NCBI GenBank assembly: GCA_019323195.1
Contig: JAHWHQ010000088.1
Coordinates: 1-6,806, forward strand
Direction of reading: 5' to 3'
DNA: 6,806 nucleotides
Origin: Candidatus Woesearchaeota archaeon
GTDB lineage: Archaea > Nanobdellota > Nanobdellia > Woesearchaeales > JACPBV01
Shown: one piece after another, positions 1-4,251 of the stretch
Numbering within the stretch: the stretch's first letter is position 1
Layout of the letters: each line of letters begins with the position of its first letter
Made by a program: the position numbers and the translations under genes
Notes under the pieces: generated by a model
The model's input: the letters and a program-made list of their open reading frames with translations, nothing else
What the model was told of the DNA's origin: nothing
Database searches by the model: none

Positions 1-3
1 ATC

Positions 4-29
4 GGCTCGCTCGGAGCCTGTCCTTTTTT
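4..29 (+). terminator. Possible hairpin plus T-run terminator of an upstream unit
   Basis: A 5-bp GC-rich stem (GGCTC at 4-8 with GAGCC at 14-18) is followed, after a short spacer, by six T at 24-29. This resembles a terminator for a gene left of the window. Short open frames also cross this stretch and end at TAA codons at 49-51 and 60-62, so it could instead be the tail of a coding region. The left context is missing and neither reading can be settled. Confidence 0.3.
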
Positions 30-37
30 GAAGAGCG

Positions 38-56
38 GCCCCTCCCCGTAAGGGGC
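38..56. repeat. GC-rich perfect hairpin
   Basis: GCCCCT at 38-43 is the exact reverse complement of AGGGGC at 51-56, with a 7-base loop. An alternative fold pairs CCCC at 44-47 with GGGG at 52-55 around a GTAA tetraloop. A loosely similar C-rich string (CCCCCTCC then TAATG) recurs at 233-247, on the far side of the AT-rich hairpin cluster. Function unknown; it may belong to the 3' end of an upstream transcript. Confidence 0.4.
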
Positions 57-66
57 AGCTAAACAA

Positions 67-226
67 GAAAATTTCATAATCATATTGAAAATCAATCGGA
101 TTTTCAAATTCTCAAATTTCCTTAAATTTGAGACATTAAATTTGTGAAATTTTCTCTAGTTCATAAAGTTAAAAACTTCGTTTTTATACTTTATAAACAA
201 CGCCAAAATTTTGTTCCACAAAATTT
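67..226. repeat. AT-rich cluster of perfect inverted repeats, possible structured RNA or DNA element
   Basis: Successive inverted repeats fill this non-coding stretch. A 10-bp outer pair, GAAAATTTCA (67-76) with TGAAATTTTC (145-154), encloses two hairpins: 85-92 with 100-107 (8 bp, 7-base loop) and 111-119 with 124-132 (9 bp, 4-base loop). Together they could form a three-way junction. Two more hairpins follow: 163-169 with 188-194 (7 bp), continued by 171-176 with 180-185 (6 bp), and 206-214 with 218-226 (9 bp, 3-base loop). The self-complementary core AAATTT occurs seven times. The cluster lies upstream of the promoter at 320-330, so it is probably not the leader of the next operon. It could be a non-coding RNA, a 3' UTR of an upstream gene, a small repeat element or a protein-binding array. 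The stems are seen; the role is unknown. Confidence 0.6.
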
Positions 227-319
227 AACTGACCCCCTCCGCTAATGATGTGTTAGAGGATGCATCGCTCACAAAATGATGGCAACCTTCATTTTATGGA
301 TGAAGCTTTATTTATACAA

Positions 320-330
320 AAATTTATATA
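320..330 (+). promoter_or_regulatory. Archaeal TATA box for the zinc-ribbon operon
   Basis: AAATTTATATA is centred about 28 bases before the ATG at 354. An archaeal start site lies roughly 25 bases after the TATA box, so transcription would begin at or just before that ATG, giving a leaderless message. A second AT-rich string (TTTATTTATA, 307-316) lies just upstream and could serve instead. Confidence 0.55.
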
Positions 331-353
331 GCAAACAGCATATGCTTATACCT

Positions 354-506
354 ATGGCAAGATGCCCTTACTGCAAAGGCGAGGTTTCCCTGGATAAGGT
401 AGAGACTGAAAAAAGAAGAAGCGGCTTCTTAAAGAGTGAGATTATGTATTCCTGCCCTCACTGCAAGAGCATCCTTGGATTCAGCAGGAGCAAAGGTCCG
501 AGTTAA
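354..506 (+). CDS. Small two-CxxC zinc-ribbon protein (50 aa)
   Basis: This short soluble protein carries two zinc-knuckle pairs, CPYC (Cys4, Cys7) and CPHC (Cys34, Cys37), separated by a basic segment. That is the layout of a minimal zinc ribbon binding one zinc with four cysteines. Such proteins usually bind nucleic acid or act as small adaptors, but nothing here gives a specific role. I chose the ATG at 354 because it fits the TATA spacing and starts right at the ribbon (MARCPYC). In-frame ATGs at 276, 279, 300 and 342 would add a non-conserved-looking, hydrophobic and tyrosine-rich extension encoded across the promoter. The stop codon is one base before the start of the next gene, so the two are translationally coupled. 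The basic tail ends SRSKGPS. Zinc binding is likely; function is unknown. Confidence 0.7.
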   Translation: MARCPYCKGEVSLDKVETEKRRSGFLKSEIMYSCPHCKSILGFSRSKGPS

Positions 507-507
507 G

Positions 508-858
508 ATGTTAAAGCTGATAATAATACTTATAATAACCATAATTCTGGCTTATCTCTTATTTACTGTTCTAAAAAAGGTCATGAAACTGGCACTCTTC
601 ACAGGCCTGGTGATAATCATATTTCTTATGATCACAGCCATTGCATACCCGCAGACAAACATACTTAAAAAAGGAAAAGATTATATAGTAGGAAAATCAG
701 ATGCCATGATAGAAGAAGGAAAGGATTATATAGTGGGAAAAGCGGATGATGCAATAGAGGAAGGTAAAAACAAGGTAATAGGATATGTCATACTTGAGAC
801 CAACCAGACTGTAAACAGGGCAAGGGAAAAGATACTTGATAATCTGGAATTGGATTAA
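508..858 (+). CDS. Small membrane protein with 15-residue tandem repeats (116 aa)
   Basis: Residues 1-21 and about 28-47 are strongly hydrophobic, separated by the basic stretch KKVMK, and predict two membrane helices or a hairpin anchor. The remaining two thirds is charged and soluble. Residues 56-70 (GKDYIVGKSDAMIEE) and 71-85 (GKDYIVGKADDAIEE) are near-identical, and a worn third copy begins at 86 (GKNKVIG). The tail (TVNRAREKILDNLELD) looks helical. The pattern suggests an amphipathic repeat helix lying along the membrane or binding a partner; that is inference. I start at the ATG at 508, one base after the previous stop, where the hydrophobic segment begins and with GGAG/AAGGT motifs upstream. 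The frame is open back to 436, but that would overlap the zinc-ribbon gene. No named family recognised. Confidence 0.72.
   Translation: MLKLIIILIITIILAYLLFTVLKKVMKLALFTGLVIIIFLMITAIAYPQTNILKKGKDYIVGKSDAMIEEGKDYIVGKADDAIEEGKNKVIGYVILETNQTVNRAREKILDNLELD
673..762 (+). repeat. Two 45-bp in-frame tandem repeats
   Basis: Units 673-717 and 718-762 encode the GKDYIVGK(S/A)D repeats of the membrane protein. Most differences fall at silent positions (for example GTA/GTG and GAA/GAG), so the protein repeat has been kept while the DNA has diverged. A third, degenerate unit follows at about 763-807. This suggests selection on the repeated peptide rather than a fresh replication slip. Confidence 0.75.
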
Positions 859-871
859 CTATTTTAAAAAA

Positions 872-877
872 AGAGGT
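872..877 (+). promoter_or_regulatory. Shine-Dalgarno site fixing the start of the third operon gene
   Basis: AGAGGT lies 9 bases before the ATG at 887. It supports that ATG over the in-frame ATG at 836, which would overlap the end of the preceding gene. Confidence 0.55.
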
Positions 878-886
878 ATTAGATTC

Positions 887-1336
887 ATGGGAATATTCAA
901 TAAGCTGGCTTTCTGGAAGAAAAATGATGATCTTGGCCTAGGTGATGATTTCGGGGCAGACCTCGGCCTTGACTCGATGGACCAGCCCAAAACACCAAAC
1001 CTAGGCTTTCCAAATTCACGTCCAGGGATGCAGACAGGCCTGGACCAGAACATGAACCTTGGCATGCCTGACGATACAGGCTTTGGAGGTCTTGGTAGCA
1101 GCCGTCAGCAGCGCTCTTCCTCACTAGAGCCACCTGGACAGCCTGCGCCGATGCAGCAGCCTTTCGGGATGCAGCCTCAGCAGCAGCCTGAAAGGGACTA
1201 TAGGAATAATGATAAGTTTGAGGTCGTTTCTGCAAAACTTGATTCTATAAGGTACACCTTAGACAGCATTAACCAAAGATTAGCCAATCTTGAAAGGTTA
1301 GCTTATAGCGAAGACGAAAGCAAAAGAAGGTGGTGA
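887..1336 (+). CDS. Gly/Pro/Gln-rich low-complexity protein with C-terminal coiled coil (149 aa)
   Basis: There are three parts. Residues 1-13 (MGIFNKLAFWKKN) look like a short amphipathic basic-hydrophobic helix that could touch the membrane. Residues about 14-106 are low-complexity: first acidic Asp/Gly/Leu repeats, then Gly/Met/Pro/Gln-rich sequence with runs such as MQPQQQP, predicted disordered. Residues about 107-139 form a heptad-like helix (KFEVVSAKLDSIRYTLDSINQRLANLERL), shown here only to mark its extent, expected to self-associate or dock on a partner. The tail is charged. It is the last gene of the operon, 28 bases after the membrane-protein gene. Similar disordered-linker plus coiled-coil proteins are, in my recollection, common among DPANN hypothetical proteins. 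Function unknown; a scaffold or polar-localisation role beside its membrane neighbour is only a guess. Confidence 0.7.
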   Translation: MGIFNKLAFWKKNDDLGLGDDFGADLGLDSMDQPKTPNLGFPNSRPGMQTGLDQNMNLGMPDDTGFGGLGSSRQQRSSSLEPPGQPAPMQQPFGMQPQQQPERDYRNNDKFEVVSAKLDSIRYTLDSINQRLANLERLAYSEDESKRRW

Positions 1337-1360
1337 GTATTTCTCCGACTAAATACTTTT
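1336..1360 (+). terminator. Possible terminator after the three-gene operon
   Basis: AGTATTT (1336-1342) pairs exactly with AAATACT (1351-1357) around an 8-base loop, and T-rich sequence runs through 1357-1360. The hairpin begins at the last base of the TGA stop codon. It separates the operon from the next promoter. The stem is AT-rich and the T-run short, so support is moderate. Confidence 0.4.
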
Positions 1361-1390
1361 GGTCCTCCCCACACATAGAATAGGGCAAAG

Positions 1391-1399
1391 CTTATATAG
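1391..1399 (+). promoter_or_regulatory. Archaeal TATA box for lspA
   Basis: CTTATATAG, preceded by the purine-rich GGGCAAAG that could act as a BRE, is centred 26 bases before the ATG at 1421. The spacing predicts a leaderless or nearly leaderless transcript and supports that ATG over an in-frame TTG at 1412. Confidence 0.6.
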
Positions 1400-1420
1400 T
1401 TCTCAGGCATATTGAGCATA

Positions 1421-1864
1421 ATGAAAAACAGGAATGCATTCTTCATATTGTCCATAAGCACCCTTATTGTCATATCAGACCAGATAACGAAATACCTTAT
1501 CTCCAGCCGTATAAAGCTGCATGATTCCATACCATTGATAAAAGACATCCTCCATCTTACCCATATCCAGAACACAGGAGCAGGGTTTGGGATGCTCAAA
1601 GGCTGGAACATCATCCTTATCTTAATCTCCATGATAATAATTGGGGTAATCCTGTTCTATTTCAAAAGGATCGAAAAAGAGAAACAGATCCATATCCCTA
1701 TAGCATTGGTCCTGGGAGGAGCAATAGGAAACCTCACAGACAGGATATTATTAGGCCATGTCATCGACTTCATTGACTTCAGGGTATGGCCTGCCTTCAA
1801 CATAGCAGACAGCGCAATCACAATAGGCGCTTTATGGCTAATGCTCTATTTCTGGAAGAAATAG
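1421..1864 (+). CDS. lspA: Lipoprotein signal peptidase (signal peptidase II, LspA)
   Basis: This integral membrane aspartyl protease removes signal peptides from prolipoproteins just before the lipid-modified cysteine. At 147 aa it is slightly shorter than typical bacterial LspA (about 150-170 aa). All hallmark blocks are visible in order: SDQITK with Asp20, HIQNTGAGFGM (Asn51; the family NxGxxF motif), GGAIGNLTDR (residues 99-108, Asn104, Asp107), HVIDF (Asp116) and FNIADSAITIG (Asp130). These blocks contain the aspartates from which the catalytic pair comes. Four hydrophobic helices fit, at roughly 7-26, 61-80, 91-105 and 126-144. The gene stands alone under its own promoter, and its last 19 bp overlap the end of the opposing gene. 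No lgt or lipoprotein gene is in view. LspA is a bacterial hallmark generally not reported from well-studied archaea, so transfer from bacteria is plausible. The family call is firm; the evolutionary reading is inference. Confidence 0.93.
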   Translation: MKNRNAFFILSISTLIVISDQITKYLISSRIKLHDSIPLIKDILHLTHIQNTGAGFGMLKGWNIILILISMIIIGVILFYFKRIEKEKQIHIPIALVLGGAIGNLTDRILLGHVIDFIDFRVWPAFNIADSAITIGALWLMLYFWKK

Positions 1865-2091
1865 CCTTTCTTATAGAAATAATAAAGGGTAATGCTTCCT
1901 GCAGTGCATAACGCCAGTGTAAACACCTGGATAAGGACAAACCTGGGGTCGTTAAAGGTATTGGAGATGCCGTGCCTTATCATACTGAAATTCCATCTTG
2001 CCCTTACCAGCACCTTAATGACCCTTGCACCAAAGATAAGTGTATATAAAACTACTCCGATAAAAAATCCTGTTACCAGCTCTTTTTCCAT
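1846..2091 (-). CDS. Small two-helix membrane protein of unknown function (81 aa)
   Basis: Two hydrophobic stretches, about 7-27 and 51-72, are predicted to cross the membrane. They are joined by a basic loop (RARWNFSMIRHGISNTFNDPR) given here only as its extent, residues 30-50. The positive loop suggests that both ends face outward and the loop inward, by the positive-inside rule. The C-terminus is short and basic-aromatic (KKGYFFQK). No catalytic motif or family is recognised. The frame is supported by a TATA box with leaderless spacing, by membrane-like composition and by a proper stop; its 3' end overlaps lspA tail to tail by 19 bp. A longer minus-strand alternative frame across the same upstream region (to 2209) lacks such support. 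Confidence 0.6.
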   Translation of the reverse strand: MEKELVTGFFIGVVLYTLIFGARVIKVLVRARWNFSMIRHGISNTFNDPRFVLIQVFTLALCTAGSITLYYFYKKGYFFQK

Positions 2092-2112
2092 TAAAAGAAC
2101 CTAATCCTTCTA

Positions 2113-2122
2113 GAATAAATAT
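2113..2122 (-). promoter_or_regulatory. Archaeal TATA box for the 81-aa membrane protein
   Basis: On the minus strand ATATTTATTC is centred about 27 bases before the ATG at 2091, again predicting a near-leaderless start. AAGGATTAGGT between box and ATG might also act as a ribosome site if transcription starts early. Confidence 0.45.
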
Positions 2123-2134
2123 CTTTTGGTTATT

Positions 2135-2150
2135 AAAAAAAGAAAGATTT
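2135..2150 (-). terminator. T-rich archaeal-type terminator after the 184-aa gene
   Basis: Directly after the TAA stop (2151-2153), the minus strand reads a pyrimidine-rich stretch ending in seven consecutive T (2141-2135). Archaeal RNA polymerase can terminate at T-tracts without a hairpin. The site separates this gene from the TATA box of the next unit. Confidence 0.5.
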
Positions 2151-2705
2151 TTACTGCTTAACACATGAATGAGGCTTGTACTTCTTCTTGGCTTCCTCCT
2201 CATCATCAAACCATACCTGGTTCCTCTTGTTTATCTTTGCAGCCCAGTCGCACTTAGGGACATGGTATGTTGTCCCTGTCCTGCTTGCAACATACTTCCC
2301 TGGCTCGAAATTGGTATAGACCTCTTCCTGCTTCTCCTCCTGCACAGGCTCTTCATAGCTGTAATCATCCTCTTTCTTGATCTTAGCGACAGATATCACA
2401 AAACCGAACGCTGCAAACAATAAAGCCAGCAGATAAAACCTGTCCATCATAGAGGTTCTTACATAAACAACCAGCAGGTCCAGAAGTATAAGGAAAAAGA
2501 CCACTGAAAGAAATCCCCAGCCTCCCTTTGATCCTGAGTATGCAGGGATCAATGCGATAAAGGCTATAAAAAGCAATACCACAACAGCAAACAGCTCTAA
2601 AAGAAAAGCTAATCCGCTGAACCTGAATATTACCTTTATAAGCCCAAGAAAGACTGCAAGCAATATCAGGTCTATGATAAAAAAGCTAAATTTTGAATCC
2701 CCCAT
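2151..2705 (-). CDS. Four-helix membrane protein with C-terminal Ada-like metal-binding domain (184 aa)
   Basis: Hydrophobic segments at about 7-29, 31-53, 63-83 and 88-107 predict four membrane helices. An acidic linker (about 112-130, rich in Glu and Asp) leads to a small C-terminal domain, residues 136-184. That domain (GKYVASRTGTTYHVPKC ... PHSCVK) resembles the zinc-binding fold at the start of Ada-type repair proteins, where a KYV-S...YH-P-C motif is followed by a second metal-binding pair near the end. Here His148 and Cys152 are present, and the second site reads PHSC (His179, Cys181) where a Cys pair is more usual. Metal binding may therefore use mixed His/Cys ligands or be weak. This membrane-anchored arrangement is not a methyl-repair enzyme: no methyltransferase domain is present. 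It has its own TATA box and is probably monocistronic. Function unknown; a membrane-tethered sensor or adaptor is possible. Confidence 0.75.
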   Translation of the reverse strand: MGDSKFSFFIIDLILLAVFLGLIKVIFRFSGLAFLLELFAVVVLLFIAFIALIPAYSGSKGGWGFLSVVFFLILLDLLVVYVRTSMMDRFYLLALLFAAFGFVISVAKIKKEDDYSYEEPVQEEKQEEVYTNFEPGKYVASRTGTTYHVPKCDWAAKINKRNQVWFDDEEEAKKKYKPHSCVKQ

Positions 2706-2727
2706 TTTATAAAAATGTAATGAACAT

Positions 2728-2739
2728 CTTATATTTAAA
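2728..2739 (-). promoter_or_regulatory. Archaeal TATA box for the 184-aa membrane protein
   Basis: On the minus strand TTTAAATATAAG is centred about 28 bases before the ATG at 2705, predicting a leaderless transcript. It lies in the 63-base gap after the dCMP deaminase stop, so this gene is probably a separate unit from the nucleotide cluster. Confidence 0.65.
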
Positions 2740-2768
2740 GATTTCTATTCTGGAGTAGTGATAATTAT

Positions 2769-3254
2769 TTATTCAAGGGTATTGATCATGGTAGCGGGCT
2801 TTTCCAGCCTTACAAAAGCTATCCCTACCTCCTGCAGCAGCTCTTTTGCAGAATCGTCAGGGTACTGCCCGTAGGTAACATACCTCCTGACCTTGGCATT
2901 AGCAAGCATCTTAGCGCATAATATGCAGGGAGGGTGTGTGCAGTAGATGGTAGACCCCTCAATATCCACACCGTGCAGGCCTGCCTGTATGATAGCGTTC
3001 TGCTCTGCGTGTATGGCCCTGCAGACCTCATGCCTCTCACCAGAAGGGATATTGTTTGCATCCCTAAGGCAGCCAAGCTCAAGACAGCCCTTGACGCCTG
3101 CTGCTGCGCCGTTATACCCTGTAGTCAATATCTGCTTGTCCTTGACAATAACAGCACCTACATGATGCCTCCTGCATGTTGAACGCTCTGCTACAAGCAT
3201 GGCTATCTTCATAAAATACTCATCCCAGGATGGCCTTTTTATTATATCGCTCAT
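2769..3254 (-). CDS. Deoxycytidylate (dCMP) deaminase
   Basis: This enzyme is predicted to deaminate dCMP to dUMP, the substrate for thymidylate synthesis, in the cytosol. The zinc-dependent cytidine/deoxycytidylate deaminase signature is complete: HAEQNAI (His82 ligand, Glu84 proton shuttle) and PPCILC (Cys110 and Cys113 ligands). The N-terminal WDEYFMKIAMLVAERSTC and GAVIVKD blocks and the GYNGAA stretch are typical of the ComEB/dCMP deaminase group, and 161 aa is the usual length. Additional Cys and His in the inserted segment (Cys57, Cys62, His75, Cys78) may form the second, structural zinc site known in this family. The start lies 3 bases after the stop of the Cys-rich upstream gene, with GGAGATCA about 11 bases ahead, so translation is probably coupled. 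It is the last gene of the nrdD-nrdG cluster, consistent with supplying dTMP precursors. A related deaminase such as a riboflavin enzyme is unlikely given the motifs and context. Confidence 0.92.
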   Translation of the reverse strand: MSDIIKRPSWDEYFMKIAMLVAERSTCRRHHVGAVIVKDKQILTTGYNGAAAGVKGCLELGCLRDANNIPSGERHEVCRAIHAEQNAIIQAGLHGVDIEGSTIYCTHPPCILCAKMLANAKVRRYVTYGQYPDDSAKELLQEVGIAFVRLEKPATMINTLE

Positions 3255-3257
3255 TTT

Positions 3258-3449
3258 CTAGCTGTTGATCTCCACAAACTTCCTGATGCTCCTCTCATCA
3301 GTCTTCGCTATCTTGTCAGGAAAACAGCAGGCAGGCAACTGCCTTGATCCCAGATGATAGCTAAGGCATTCGCAGCATACGCCATGCCTGGAGCATTCTG
3401 TATGCAGGCACGGGCAGTTAGTTTCATTAGATTCTTTCTGGCATTCCAT
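3258..3449 (-). CDS. Small cysteine-rich DUF6485-like protein (63 aa)
   Basis: Nine of 63 residues are cysteine: Cys3, a CPC at 12-14, Cys19, the VCCEC block (25, 26, 28) and the ACC pair (41, 42). The order CxC...CSRHGVCCECLSYH...LPACCFP...DRSIRKF-like tail matches my recollection of the family labelled DUF6485, small cytosolic proteins of unknown function found in anaerobes. The cysteines suggest bound zinc or an iron-sulfur cluster. The ATG at 3449 is chosen because a near-perfect Shine-Dalgarno sits 4 bases ahead; the in-frame GTG at 3458 lies inside that site. It is placed between nrdG (30-base gap) and dCMP deaminase (3-base gap), which ties it to anaerobic nucleotide metabolism by context only. 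No residue identifies an enzymatic role. Confidence 0.8.
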   Translation of the reverse strand: MECQKESNETNCPCLHTECSRHGVCCECLSYHLGSRQLPACCFPDKIAKTDERSIRKFVEINS

Positions 3450-3453
3450 AAGA

Positions 3454-3462
3454 ATCACCCCC
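3454..3462 (-). promoter_or_regulatory. Strong Shine-Dalgarno deciding the start of the Cys-rich gene
   Basis: The minus strand reads GGGGGTGAT, matching eight of nine bases of the ideal GGAGGTGAT complement to the 16S rRNA 3' end, followed by TCTT and the ATG at 3449. The GTG within it (3456-3458) is therefore not the start. Confidence 0.75.
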
Positions 3463-3488
3463 AGGAAAAAAGTTAAGGTCTTAGGTTT

Positions 3489-4193
3489 TTAAATGTTTCT
3501 TATCTCCACATCATCAATAAACCCGGCAAGTATCTCCCTGAATCTCTTCAGCTCCTTAAGTGAATAAGGAACCTCTTCCTTAAAGCCTGAATCCAGCATC
3601 TCCCTGTCATTCCTGAACTGCTGTATGACAAATCTTTTGCTTCCCTTCAGCCATTCGCCTATCCTTATAATGTCCTTCTCCTTATGGAACCTTGGAAGTA
3701 CAGTTGTCCTGAACTCATAATCTGCCATGCCATCCATTATAAGAGAAACACTCCTCTTAATAGCCTCTTTGTCAACCGCAACGCCTGCTATCTCATCATA
3801 TTCATCTAAGCTGCCCTTAATGTCCATGGCGATATAATCCACCAATCCTGATCTTATAAGCCCCTCAAGCATATCAGGATTGCTGCCGTTGGTATCCAGC
3901 TTGACCTTATACCCCAACCTCTTTATTTTTCTTATAAAATCAGGAAGCTCATCATATAGGCAAGGCTCACCGCCTGTTATACAGACAGCATCCAGCCATC
4001 TCTTCCTTTTTTCAAGAAAACCAAAGAACTCTGCTTCATGGATTGTAGGCGTCTTAGCAACCTCTACCAGAAGGGCAGGGTTATGGCAGAAGCCGCACCT
4101 GAAATTGCAGCCGCTTAAAAAAACAACGCAGCATGTGTATGGAGGATAGTCTATCAGACTTGTCTTCTGAAGGCCTTTTATTTTGAGTGACAT
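3489..4193 (-). CDS. nrdG: Anaerobic ribonucleotide reductase activase, radical SAM (NrdG)
   Basis: NrdG uses a [4Fe-4S] cluster and S-adenosylmethionine to abstract hydrogen from a glycine of NrdD, creating the stable glycyl radical. The radical-SAM motif CNFRCGFC (Cys29, Cys33, Cys36) binds the cluster, and ITGGEP (residues 72-77) is the SAM-contacting block. The opening KGLQKTSLIDYPPYTCCVVF is typical of the longer, roughly 230-residue activases of archaea and Thermotoga-like bacteria (NrdG2 type), as against about 155 aa in E. coli. Further family-like segments are LDTNGS (99-104) and DYIAMDIKG (118-126). It is 58 bases downstream of nrdD on the same strand, as expected for an nrdDG operon. 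A weak ribosome site (AAGGGT) lies about 9 bases before the ATG. Pyruvate formate-lyase activases share the fold, but the neighbouring NrdD makes this assignment secure. Confidence 0.93.
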   Translation of the reverse strand: MSLKIKGLQKTSLIDYPPYTCCVVFLSGCNFRCGFCHNPALLVEVAKTPTIHEAEFFGFLEKRKRWLDAVCITGGEPCLYDELPDFIRKIKRLGYKVKLDTNGSNPDMLEGLIRSGLVDYIAMDIKGSLDEYDEIAGVAVDKEAIKRSVSLIMDGMADYEFRTTVLPRFHKEKDIIRIGEWLKGSKRFVIQQFRNDREMLDSGFKEEVPYSLKELKRFREILAGFIDDVEIRNI

Positions 4194-4251
4194 AAATAGG
4201 ACCCTTAATACAGTTCAAGATTTCAGGTAAAGGCAAAAATGCCGCTTAAGG

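Noticed and set aside
67..226. CRISPR array or tRNA in the left hairpin region
   Set aside because: There are no regularly spaced direct repeats, and no tRNA arm pattern or T-loop consensus; the stems are individual inverted repeats of different sequence.
276..353. N-terminal extension of the zinc-ribbon protein from the ATG at 276
   Set aside because: The extension is encoded across the TATA-like sequences and has no domain character; the ATG at 354 fits promoter spacing and begins at the ribbon.
436..507. Longer start for the repeat membrane protein at 436
   Set aside because: It would overlap the zinc-ribbon gene by about 70 bases in another frame; the ATG at 508 begins at the membrane helix and is one base after the previous stop.
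897..1235. Minus-strand 112-aa frame opposite the low-complexity protein
   Set aside because: It is a shadow of the biased Gln/Gly/Pro codons on the plus strand, with no start signal or recognisable domain.
1412..1420. TTG start for LspA at 1412
   Set aside because: The ATG at 1421 is only three codons downstream and better fits TATA spacing and typical LspA N-termini.
4232..4243. Small hairpin between nrdD and nrdG (GGCA-AAAA-TGCC) as a terminator
   Set aside because: The stem is only 4 bp with no following T-run, and the two genes are expected to be co-transcribed.
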